This document shows, piece after piece, positions 34,769 to 45,148 of a DNA stretch of 64,000 nucleotides. The stretch spans positions 5,579,235 to 5,643,234 of the forward strand of contig NC_057005.1 of assembly GCF_000002595.2 (NCBI RefSeq), read 5' to 3'. Position 1 is the stretch's first letter. Each line of letters opens with the position of its first letter. The notes beneath the pieces are model-generated. The model was not told the origin of the DNA, did not search any database, and was given only the letters and a program-made list of their open reading frames with translations. The position numbers and the translations under genes are program-made. This DNA comes from Chlamydomonas reinhardtii (taxonomy: Eukaryota > Chlorophyta > Chlorophyceae > Chlamydomonadales > Chlamydomonadaceae).

Positions 34769-36760
34769 TTACGCAAATGCAACCTCTGCAAGCAGGACAC
34801 AGAGTGGAAGCGGAAGATCAAGCGCGAGTCAAACAACCATTACCGGCCTGCTCCTCACTACTCCGTCACACTCCCCCTCTGCCGTCAGCCCGGCGTAGCC
34901 GCTCCCGCCTCCCACCAACCCAACTCACCCAGCTTGGTGAACGCGTACAGCACGCCCGCGATCTCGTGTGGCGCCATCTCCGCCGCCGCCACGCGCTGGT
35001 CAAAGGCCGCCCGGAAGCTTCCCAGCCAGCCGTTGTGCGGGCGCACCTCCAGCCCCGCCAGAGCCACCACCAGGTGCCGCAGCTCGCTGCCGCCGTAGTC
35101 GCCCAGCTGCGCCTCCACCGCCTGCAGCAGCTCGCCCAGCCAGCCGTCCTCGGGCAGCCAGTTCTGCCGCTGGTACAGCGTCTGCAGGCTGGCCACCACC
35201 GCGTCCAGCGCGTCGGGCGGCATCTGCCGCAGCACCGCGCCCGCCGTCACCGACTGCCACTCGTCCAGCCACACCTCCGGCAGGCCGCTGGGGCTCAGCA
35301 GCGCGCAGCCGCGCAGCACGTACGCCAGCTGAGGGGGGCTGTAGTGGTGCAGCTGCGGCAGCGAGGCCAGGATGAGCGCCTGTACCAGCGCCACCACCAT
35401 GTACGGCACCTGCCGCATCACCACCATGCCGCTCACGCCCAGCGCGCCCAGAGTGCTCAGCACGGCGGCCACGGTGCCGGGCGCCATGGCGGGGATGAGG
35501 TTAGCGCAGGACATGGCCATGGACTCCAGGAAGCGCGCGCACGCGTACTGCTCTGCCTGGCTGGGGGAGCTCGTGCCTGTGGGAAGAGAGGCGAGGACGT
35601 TGCAGCAAGAGGGTCAGCAGCACTGTTGCAATGACGCTTGCGCGACGTTGGCTGCCGCTGGTATGGGCCGCAGCTTTACCTGTTTGACACCGACGCGCAT
35701 TGTTATGCCGCGCCTCGCCTGCGCTGCGCCCGCCGCACGCACGCATACACGCCCAGAACCAGCCCCATAATGCACGCTCCCTTCCCTGCTGCACAGTGCC
35801 CATCAGGCCGCCCAAGTTCAGCCCCACCTGCAGCCAGCTGCGCTGCTCTCCGCAGCACCGCCACCACGCTCTGCTGGTCCAGCCGCCCCTGGTACTGCAG
35901 CGCCAGCACCTGCAGCGCCGGCCAGCTGCTCGTAGCTGCTAGCCGGCTGTTCACTTCGGACAGCTCCGCGGGCGCCGCGCTGGCGACGCGCGCCTCAGCA
36001 GCTGCACGGACCAGAATCTGCAGCGGCTGGCTCAGCGGCCGCTGTTTGGCGGCCGAGGGGCTGGAGGCGGAGGACCGGGACGTAGGCATGGGCGACACCG
36101 CGCGGCCGCTGGAAGACGGGCCCGAGCCGGAGCCGCTGCTGTTGTTGTTACCACCGGGCACCTGCGACATCAGCAGGCGTAGAAAGGAGTTCGATCGGGG
36201 GAGGGAGGGTTTGGCTTAGGGGGGGGGGAGAGCAGAGGTGCCGGGGGATAACATTTGAAAACTGTTGGAGCAGCGCAGCCGGAACCTGGCACAGTCGACC
36301 AGGTACGTCAAGAGCTAGGTGTTCTTTGCCCGCGACGGGGGCGGGGCGTCAGCTGGGTCATTTCCCATTCAACGAGGATGTGTCGGGCGCGCCGGGGTGT
36401 TGCGCACTCACCGAGACGCCCACTCCCGCGACTGCATTCGATGGCTGAAGGCGCTGCTGAGATGGTTGCGGCGTGCCACAGGTGCCAGGGCTAGCGACGC
36501 AAGGGGGCCTGAACGCAAGGGTCAACAAAATGCCGGGCAAGTGAGCGGCAATAAAACTGGAAAGATACACTTTATAAGTGCCAAATAACAGGCAGAATGT
36601 GCTAGTGTGTGGTTGCTGCGGTGCGCTCCTCCCGCCCAAGAGCCCTGGCCGGGCGACGTGGAACTCGCGAGAGCCCGCACGACGCAAGCAAACGCGACCG
36701 CCGCCTTACCTGGTCGCGACCAACGTCCGAGCCTTCGCCTTCCACCCTCCAGGAGAGCAT
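34769..36760 (-). CDS. OPR/FAST-like helical-repeat protein without RAP domain, 4 exons, 349 aa
   Basis: Exons, 5' to 3': 36710-36760, 35828-36161, 34929-35576, 34769-34785; phases agree. The start MLSWRVEGEGSDVGRDQ joins in phase across a GTAAGG donor; the alternative is the internal ATG at 36170. Helical repeats such as [39 protein letters not shown] and HEIAGVLYAFTKL spaced ~38-40 residues apart resemble the OPR/FAST-type repeats of the RAP protein at 8146-14566. No RAP domain follows: the best splice gives a 17-nt final exon ending EVAFA-stop. An RNA-binding role in an organelle is inferred only. The last exon is the least certain, and further downstream exons are possible. The gene is divergent from the RlmN gene. 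Confidence 0.65.
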
Positions 36761-37538
36761 GCTGGCCCAGCGCTGAGCTGCGCGCTGACGTGCATAGCGT
36801 GAATTTACTTGTGGTAGACGACGAGACGGCCAACAAACACTTCGGAACCGAACGCGCCAATTCGCGCTAAACTAGGAAGGCCTTTGCGAGCCTGAACTTT
36901 GCCCAGCAAGGAAATCTGGGTAGGAGGTTTGCGTAGGTTTGCGGAGTGAAATCGTGGCTTGCCAGGCGAAATGAACCAGCTAAACTCGCTTGATATATAG
37001 GAGGTGATGACGTTCAGTTTGGGCTCAGAAGGAAGCGAAATTGAGCAGGCACAAAGCGAAGTGTCGCCGTCAGCAGGCCGCTAGACTCGAGCAGTGAAAC
37101 AAAACGGCGACCACGGCTAAGGCGCTGGAGCAATGACTATGCAGCGTACATGCACTCGTTACACGGCCAACTACAAAGCAACACCGTCCCATGCCAGCGG
37201 GATGAGTGGTCCCAGTGGGTCAGCTTGTCCAGGTTTGTAAATGGGCCTGATGCTAAATGATTTTTTTACCGTACACATTGCCTTCAGTTGAGCCTTGGTA
37301 GCGTTGAGCCTTGGTAGCGTAGCTGTAATAAGACTTGGCCGGCGGACCTTCGCAAGCCGTGTTGACACTCAATTGGTGCGAGCATCCCGCCTCGCTTTTT
37401 ATATCTATTGTTTGAATCTGTAACGAATGCGCGTCCTGCGAGTGCCGGCCTCGCGCGAGGGACGGTCCCAGGCCGGCTTCCGCGCTTCAAGCATATGTGC
37501 ACGCGGGGCGCGGGCGACGAAGGTAGGAGGCGCGGGTA
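36761..37538. promoter_or_regulatory. Divergent promoter region between the OPR-like and RlmN-like genes
   Basis: These 778 bases separate two outward-pointing start codons. A TATATA-like run lies at about 36992-36998, roughly 230 bases from the OPR-like start and 540 from the RlmN start, so its use is uncertain. No other element was recognised. Confidence 0.45.
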
Positions 37539-40500
37539 ATGTTTGCTTTGTCTGGAACGCAGGGTTCTGCCGCCGCAGCAGGCCGCGACCGCCGTGCCCC
37601 TTTCGCACCCAGCGCCCTAGCACAAGAACTCACCTCACAGACGCGCTCCCACCCCACACCCCGTGTGATGCACCGGCAGCTCGCTCGCCACGTGGCGCCC
37701 GCTGCAGCGGTGGTAGCGGACACTGACGACGCACCCAGCACCAGTGCCCCGAGCGCCCCACGCCCCGCTGGTGCTGCGGCTCTTGCTGCGGCATCAGCGG
37801 CCATGCTGGGCTCGCTCCCAGTGCCGCTATCGTTTGAGCACCGGGCGGGTGTGCGGGATGCGGCGGGGCGGGTCATGCTGAAGAACCTGCCGCTACCGGA
37901 GCTGGAGGAGTGGTGCGCTAGCGTGGGTGAGTGTGGGCGGCTGCACCCGGGCAACATCCTATGTCTTGGCGACGGCTCGACATGCGCTGAGGCACCCCGC
38001 GTGCCATGACACTCGTGTTGCCAGGTGAGCCGCCCAAGCGAGCCAAGCAGCTGTACCGGTGGCTGTACGGCAACCGCAAGTGGATTCGGAACCTTGACCA
38101 GGCGGACTCGGACGCGTCCGCATTCAGCGGCGCATTCAAAGCCAAGGTGTGGCTATGGCATGTAGATGCAAGCTCTGCGTCCCCGGAGTCTGAAACTGGC
38201 ATTCATTTTGGCAGCCGTGTGGCTTGCATGGCGCCGCGTGGCTTGCCACTGATTGGCTGTTAGCGCCCCGCGCTAGGCGGGCGTCTGTCAGGTTTCTCGC
38301 AGCAGCGCAACCGCCACCCAGCATGCCTACCGGCCGCCACCGACTGCGCTCTGTGCAGGTGGCCTCCGGCGCCAGTCTGGCGGGCGGGCTGCAGCTGCAG
38401 TCGGTGCACACGGCGCGCGATGGCACACGCAAACTCGTGTTCGCACTGGTGGGCGACTGGGAGGGCGGCGACGGCCCGGCGGGCTCGGCGCGCGGCACGG
38501 TGGAGACGGTGCTCATCCCCATGACCAACCGGCAGGGGCAGAACCTGAGGTACACGGCCTGCCTCAGCACGCAGGTGCGCGGCTCGGCGTGTGGGCTTGG
38601 GAATGGACTGGGGTTTGGGGGGCACGGCGCATGATGGAATCGGGCAAGTGGGGGTCCACGGGCTGGCCGGGCGTGTGGACACCCTAGCGGCATGGCCGCT
38701 ATAAACTGCGGCGCAGGCGATGCAGAGCGGTGTCCCAGCCAGTGGCGCTCAGTGCGTGCTGCGGTGCTCTCTGACTCGGGCCGCGGCGCCGTCCATCCCC
38801 TCCCGGGCCCTGCTCTGGTCGTGCAGGTGGGCTGCGCCATGAACTGCCAGTTCTGCTACACGGGGCGCATGGGGCTGCTGGGCAACCTGTCCACGGCGCA
38901 GATCGTGGAGCAGGTGGTGGAGGTGAGCAAGCGCGGGCGCGGGCGCGGGCGTTGGGGCGGGGGTGGGTGAGGGGACCATGCTCGTTGACGGCAACAAACT
39001 GTGGGAGGCAGTGGCGGCGCGGCTGAGGCTGCGCTTTGGTTCTTGTTGTCGCCGACCGCCTTGCTGATCCTGCTGGTCCATCTGCTGACTCGGCTGACCC
39101 AGTTTGTCTATGGCCTGTGGAGTCGCAGGCACGGCGCTATCTGGCAGAGCAGGAGGTGCAGATACCCATCGCGAACATTGTGAGCGGAGGGAGCGTGGTT
39201 TGCAGGGCGTGGCGCGAAGCGGGCGGGGCCTAGCCGGGCTGCTGCGAGCTCAGGAAGCGTGGGCGCGCCGTAGCGCGGGCAATTCGCCTGTCCTCAATGC
39301 GGTACAAAAGACCATTGCGGGCGCTGTATGCTCAGGTGTCAGGACGCCTTCCATTACTGGTCCGTGTCCGCTCGCTCTCGCGCTCACTCCGGCTCTCAGG
39401 TGTTCATGGGAATGGGCGAGCCGCTGCACAACTACGACGCCGTCATGTCCGCCATCGAGGTGCGCGGCAGCAGCAGAGGGAGGGCTGGCTGGGGCGCGGG
39501 CGGCGTGCAGGTGTTGTGGGGCGGGCTGCGGCGGCGGCGGCGGCGGCGGCTGCGGCGGCGCTGAGCGTTTCCAGCAGCGCTGCAGCGCTGCGGCAGGACC
39601 CACAGGGCAGGCCGCGCTGCTGTCCTGCCATGCCATGGCGGAGCACATCCCACCCAGGCACCCGCCCTTTCAAACACACCCACCCGGACCCGGACCTCGT
39701 CATGCCCCCCAGATCCTGGCTACCGGTCTGGAGCTCAGCCGCAACAAGATCATTGTGAGCACTGTGGGCCTGGTGCCGGAGATGCGCCGCTTCATCGCCT
39801 CGGGCCGAGCCAAGCTGGCCGTGAGCCTGCACGCCACCACAGACGAGGTGCGGGGAGGGAGGGTGCGGGTAGGGAGAAGGGTGGAACGGCTGAGCATGAG
39901 GCTTTCATGCACGCACGATACGGCCGTGGCGGGGCGGGGATGGACGAACGGTTGCTGTACCACCCCCTTCACTGCTTCAGCGCCATTCAATTGCATCTGC
40001 CATGGACGGCTCCTCCCCGCTGTTCGCCGTGCTCCAGTCCATGCCACGTTATTTGAGCTCTGCTAATGAAACTCACACGCGTCGTACGTCCAGGTCCGCG
40101 ACTGGATCGTGCCCACCAACCGGCGCTACCCACTGGACCAGCTACTGGGGGCGCTGCGGGAGGCCTTCCCCTACGGCAAGCGCAAGGTGGGGACAGGGTG
40201 GGAACGGGGTGCAGCGTGCCCTCGGTGACTGCGAATACCGTATCCACAGCCAGAAGCCATTGCTGCGCGCCTGCAGTGTGCTCCTGATGTGCGAGTATAT
40301 ATTGGACTGCCCCTGACCCGCGCCCCCCCCCTCTGGACGTCGGCACTTCACTTCATATTTGATACACACCATCCCATGGATGGCTACCCCCCTTCCCCCC
40401 GATCTTTCTGCTGCTGCTGCTGTCCCACTCTCCCACTCACCTTGCATAAATACACACACGTACCTACATCCTCCCACATTCGGTCAACCTGCCCTTCATG

Positions 40501-41116
40501 TCGCCAGGGTGACGACTTTGTGGTGATCGAGTATGTGCTGCTGGCGGGTGTGAACGACACGCTGGCGGATGCGGAGCGGCTGCTGGCGCTGACCTCCGAC
40601 ATCTACTGCCTGGTCAATCTCATCGTGTTTAACCCGCACGACGGCACGCAGTTCAAGCGGTGAGCTGCGCATGCACTCCTTCCCTGAACGCCTGTGCGCG
40701 CGCCTGCGCCCCTTCCCTCTCAAGCTCCTCTTTATTCACTCCGCCTTGCATGGACAGCTACCCAACCCACGACCCAACCCTCCCCCGGTGCGCGTACCCA
40801 GGCGACCGGTCATGGGTATACAGTCTGTACGACACTCGCCTGTTCATCATCGCCTTCGCCTTACCTAGCGTGCACGGCACCCCCCGTGTGTGTTTGCTTC
40901 AGGTCCTCGGACGACGACGTGCGCGCCTTCCGCGCCGTGTTCCTGGCCGCCGGCCGGCCCTGCACCGTGCGCGCCAGCAAGGGCGACGACGAGATGGCGG
41001 CGTGCGGCCAGCTGGGAGACGTCAACCTGTCGCCACGGCCGGCGCCCATGCTGCGGCCGCCGGAGGCGCTCGCAGCGCGGCTGGCGGCGGGGGCGGGGGC
41101 GGCGTTGCAGGCGTGA
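37539..41116 (+). CDS. RlmN-family radical-SAM RNA (adenine-C2) methyltransferase, 10 exons, 508 aa
   Basis: Exons: 37539-37926, 38025-38146, 38359-38574, 38827-38922, 39129-39179, 39400-39459, 39713-39847, 40094-40186, 40508-40659, 40903-41116; all phases agree. After an Ala/Arg-rich presequence (~110 residues, likely organelle targeting) come the RlmN N-terminal fold ([22 protein letters not shown]), the 4Fe-4S triad CAMNCQFC (Cys245/249/252), GMGEP (295-299) and [31 protein letters not shown] and [12 protein letters not shown] follow. Both mechanistic cysteines are present: Cys472 in AACGQL and the one in TACLSTQ (about 238). The family makes 2-methyladenosine in 23S rRNA and some tRNAs, here probably in plastid or mitochondrion. 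An acidic/Gly insert ([14 protein letters not shown]) interrupts the sheet region in exon 3. Confidence 0.93.
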
Positions 41117-41414
41117 GGGCGGAAAGAGCAGGCTGTAGGGATGTAGGGATGCGGCTGCCATGAGCGTGAAGCCAGGGCAGAGCGAGGCTGGGGAAGGCTG
41201 CTCGTGGATGTGGCTACCGTCAGCGCCTGGTGCGGTGGTGAGCGGCAACAGCAGGGTGGCAACAGCAGCCAAGCGCGTTCATGTTTTAAAGCACCTTTGG
41301 TAACATGATGGCATAGGACTCTGGTGAGGCCGTGGGAGTCTGTCATATTGGAACGGCGGCCCGGCGGTGTTGCGGCAACATCTCGAGGCAGCTCGGCTCG
41401 TGGCCAAATCACGG

Positions 41415-41510
41415 CCCTTGCACGTGATCCAATGTGTTTCTGTGTGACCGCTGTGACTGTTGCCCTTGCACGTGATCCAATGTGTTTCTGTGTGACCACT
41501 GTGACTGTTG
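41415..41510 (+). repeat. 48-bp tandem duplication
   Basis: CCCTTGCACGTGATCCAATG starts the unit at 41415 and again at 41463. The two 48-base copies are adjacent and differ at one base (CCGC versus CCAC). Confidence 0.9.
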
Positions 41511-41835
41511 TCATCAGCCTGCACACGTGCTGGGCCGTGGGTGCATCGGGAAGGTCGGCACGTGCGTCGTAAGCCAGCATGGTAGTCACATGGGGGCGTA
41601 GACGAGGTGCGGGCACGCAGTTTTAGCAACGTCATGCAACGTTAGCGCAGGAGTGTTTGCAGACCGAACGAGGGTATTGGAGCACAAACGTGCAGTGGCA
41701 TGCTGGCAGTGGCGCACGCAGGCCTGGTGTTGTCAACCTGACGTCGCCTGACGTGTGCTGTTGTCCTTGCTGGTCTGTAGCAGAGAACATGCGCCATAGG
41801 TCCCCCTGCTCTGCACTAATAGGTGCGACGGGGCA

Positions 41836-41990
41836 GGTAAGGGGCAAGTTGGCGTAGTGTGCAGCGTATTCCCAGACCCCGGCCTTCAGTTTGCAACGTC
41901 AAGGCAAGGTGGTGCGGCTGGTATAACGCCGAAGTTACTGTACCGGGACATCGCTGACTTGCTGGAGGCTGGTAGCTTGCTGAGGCGCAT
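41836..41990 (+). repeat. Dispersed repeat fragment, copy 1
   Basis: GGTAAGGGGCAAGTTGGCGT at the start and a segment translating as GITPKLLYRDIADLL near the end are shared with 57568-57715. It is probably a fragment of an unidentified transposon reading frame. Confidence 0.6.
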
Positions 41991-42089
41991 TCTTCTGCAC
42001 TGATAGGTACCGGCCTAGCGCAGGGTCAGCCAGTCAGGACAGAAAGTCCCCTCGGAGGAAGTCTGATCGTAGTTGTTGTTGGTTACAAG

Positions 42090-43250
42090 GTGGTGTGCAC
42101 GAGCATGCGTGCCATCCTGTCCCACGCGCCCCCACCCGCCCAGGGCGCCGCCGCCCACGTCACCTCCACGCCTCCGTCTCGCGCCGCAGCCGCCCCAACC
42201 GCCGCGCCAGCCCCAGCCGCCGCCGCCGCCTCCCTCGCCCCATCCCGCACCACCCTCGCAGCCCCGTCGCCCCCGCCAGCCCGTGCAGCCCGCGCGCACA
42301 CTACCGCCCGGGGCGCCGCCGCCGACACCGCGGCCACGCCGTCGCCGAGCGCCGCCGCCGCACCCAACGACGCGCCCGCCCCCGCCGCCCATGCGCCGCC
42401 GCCCGGCCCCGCCGTACACGTCAGCGCCACCGGGCCCCCCTTCGGCGCCCACGCCACTCCCGCAGCGGCCGCCCCAGCCACCCTTGCGAACGCCGCGTAC
42501 CCCATCCCGCCCTCTGCCACCACCGACGGCCCCACCACCGCGCCTGAGCCCTGCCGCAGCAGGGCCCCCGCCGACGCCGCCGCCGTCGGTGAAGCCACCC
42601 ACGACCGCCTGGCCCGTCCGCTCGCGTGCCTCGCCGCCCTCCGCGGCCGACGCCGCGCCCCGGCCGCCACATGCGGCGTCGACCCTGGGGACCCGCGCCG
42701 AATGGCGCACCCCACCACAGCCTACCCAGCCGCCGCCGCCCACCCCGACACAGCCGCCACTGGCCCAGCCGCGCCGCCCACCCACCCAGCCCCCGGCCCC
42801 TACCCCGCCCACGCCCACAGCCCCGCCGCCCCCATCCTACCCGCCCCCATCCCCGCCGCCGGCCCCGCCGCCCCCACCCCCGCCGCCGCCCCCATCCCCG
42901 CCGCCGCAGCCGCCCTTGCCGCCGCCCCGTCGCCGCCGCCGCCCCCGCCGCCCCCATCCCCGCCGCCCCCGTCCCCGCCGCCGCCCCCGCCGTCCCCACC
43001 CCCGCCGCCGCCGTCCCCGCCGCCCCCGTCCCCGCCACCGCCCCCGCCGCCCCCATCCCCGCCGCCGCCATCCCCGCCGCCCCCGTCCCCGCAGCCGCCC
43101 CCGCCGCCCCCATCCCCGCCGCCGCCGCTGCAGCCCCCGCCGCCCTTATCCCCGCCGCCGCTCCCGCCGCCCCCGTCGCGCCCGCTGCTGGCCCCGGGCC
43201 GCCCCCAGCCCCCGCCTAGCACCAGTACTACGCCACCGCCACCATCGACC
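42090..43250 (+). other. Pro/Ala-rich low-complexity open tract 5' of the reverse transcriptase
   Basis: More than 1.1 kb is open in more than one plus-strand frame because of CCN/GCN bias. One frame gives long PPPPSPPPP runs like volvocine hydroxyproline-rich linkers. This can arise from composition alone, and I cannot show that it is translated. It may be the 5' region of the retroelement whose RT follows, or a tandem-repeat expansion beside it. Confidence 0.4.
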
Positions 43251-43252
43251 AG

Positions 43253-44695
43253 ATGCACGCCGCCCTCACACAGCAGAACACGACCCTGGCCCAAGCAGGC
43301 ATCTCCCAGCTGCAGTATGACGTCACCAAGGACGCCGCATACTATGCCATCACCATGAAAATGCACAAGACGCCGCCCGGTCTGCGCTTCTTGGCGTGCT
43401 CCCACGCCTGCCCAGTCACCGCCATCAGCGACGTCGTCACCGCCAGCCTTCGCACGCTCGCCGACGCCTTCCGCGACATGTGGCGTGACCGCATCGGCAC
43501 GGATCCCTGGTTCTGCCTCCACTCTGGCGCGGTCATGGACTCCGTCTATGCCTTTAATGCGCAACAGCTACCACGCTCTAGCGTCACCGCGCCCCAGGCA
43601 TTCGACTTTGCTCGGCTCTACACCAACATCCCCCATGCGGAGCTTGCCGACACCATGGCGTCTCTCATCACCGCCACGCTCGCACATGCCCAGCGAGTGG
43701 CCATCGCAGTGACCGTCACGCCGCCCAAGACGCCCGACGGCCGCCGCAAGTACGACGCCACACTGCTGACATCCGACGCCGCCCACAATGCGCCTGCCTA
43801 CCGGCGCGACCCCATGACCGACGTCGCCGTCCACACCTTCACGCGCGACCAGTTCCTGGTCCTGTTCCGGAGCCTGGTCTGCTCCACGTTCATCCGGTTC
43901 GGCACGTTCGCCCTCGTCCGGCAAACGTGCGGCATCCCCATGGGCATCTCCGCTGCCCCCTTCATTGCCAACCTCTTCCTCGCATGGTTTGAGTACCGTT
44001 TCTTGACACAGCCCGCCGCCACAGCTCAGCGCCAGCGTGTCCTGCACGCCTTCGACCTCACCAAGCGGTACCTGGACGACTTGTTGGCCCTCAACAACCC
44101 CTTCATCACCCGCCTCCTCAGCGTGGACCAGCGATACGCCGGGCTACACGGGCTGTACCCCGCCTCACTGCAGGTGGAGGCGCAGTCGCACCCCCACTTG
44201 CAAGCGCAGCTGGCCGCCGGCACCGCCGCCATGCCGTTCCTGGACATCTTGCTCATCCTGCGCACCACGCCAGCCGGCCACGCGCGCATCACCACACGCC
44301 TGTACGACAAGCGGGTGCAGCCGGTGTTTGACGGTGTGCGCCTGTCCCGCTTCATTGGCACGGACAGCAACGTCAATGAAGCCAGCAAGCGCAACATCTT
44401 CACCGGCCAGTTTCATCGCCTGCGGCGTGTCGTCACGGAGGTTGAGAACTTCGCCTTTGAGACTGCCAACCTCATCACCGCCCTGACGCGCATGGGCTAC
44501 CGGCGGCCCCGCCTCCTGGGCGATCTTCAGCGCATGCTGCAGCGCACGCCTGAAGCCTACTACGTGCAACGACGCCAGCGGCACCGCCCCGAATATGCCG
44601 ACTTGGTGGGCCTCACCCGCCAGTACCTCGCCGGCCGCCGCCACTTCGACAGCACTGCCAGCCCCGTGGAACTGGCGCAGTCGCATTATTGGTGA
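43253..44695 (+). mobile_element. Penelope-like reverse transcriptase ORF, about 480 aa
   Basis: One long intronless reading frame carries reverse-transcriptase motifs in order: TKDAAYYAITMKMHKTPPG, FDFARLYTNIPHAEL, QTCGIPMGISAAPFIANLFL, the catalytic KRYLDDLLALNN (YLDD), then LYDKRVQPVFDG and FIGTDSNVNEASKRNIF. The LYDKR...SN.N block with CGIPMG is, as I recall, typical of Penelope-like RTs found in algae and invertebrates. No integrase, RNase H, protease or capsid region is visible, so it is not an LTR element. No GIY-YIG endonuclease could be found after the RT or in the Pro-rich tract before it. The frame itself looks whole. The element's ends were not defined. Confidence 0.6.
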
Positions 44696-44745
44696 TTATT
44701 TGGTTTACTCCTGGTTTTATGTCTAATTGGTTTTTTGGTTCATGC

Positions 44746-45148
44746 GCCGCCGCCCCCGCGGCCGCCTTGGCGCCATGCCGCCGCCCCCGCGGCCGCCCTG
44801 GCACCGCGCCGCCGCCCCCGCGGCCGCCCTGGCTACGTGCCGCCGCCCCCGCGGCCGCCCTGGTTCTGCGCCGCCGCCCCCGCGGCCGCCCGGGCGATGC
44901 GCCGCCGCCCCCGCGGCCGCCCTGGCGATGCGCCGCCGCCCCCGCGGCCGCCCTGGTTCTGCGCCGCCGCCCCCGCGGCCGCCCGGGCGATGCGCCGCCG
45001 CCCCCGCGGCCGCCCTGGCTACGTGCCGCCGCCCCCGCGGCCGCCCTGGCGACGCGCCGCCGCCCCCGCGGCCGCCTCGGCTACGTGCCGCCGCCCCCGC
45101 GGCCGCCTTGGTCACGTGCCGCCACTCCCGTGGCGCCCGGTCGCCGCC
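44746..45148 (+). repeat. 31-bp GC-rich minisatellite, 12 units plus one degenerate
   Basis: Twelve 31-base units run from 44746 to 45117, with a degenerate thirteenth to about 45148. Each has a constant 21-base core (GCCGCCGCCCCCGCGGCCGC plus C) and a variable ~10-base tail. The core contains an 8-base GCGGCCGC site in all twelve. Because 31 is not a multiple of three, all three forward frames stay open and cycle through the same 31-residue period. It starts 50 bases after the RT stop. Confidence 0.95.

Larger units (their letters stand above)
41117..42072. other. Intergenic: 3' UTR and repeat fragments
   Basis: This follows the RlmN stop. It contains the 48-bp tandem duplication at 41415-41510 and one member of a dispersed pair (41836-41990; partner near 57568-57715). 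No complete gene was recognised. Confidence 0.5.

Noticed and set aside
42015-42818. Minus-strand Gly-rich open frame opposite the Pro-rich tract
   Set aside because: It is the complement of CCN/GCN-biased sequence, with no splice sites or homology.
44746-45148. CRISPR-like array of regularly spaced repeats
   Set aside because: The units are contiguous, with a 10-base variable tail rather than unique spacers, in a eukaryotic nuclear context. It is a minisatellite.
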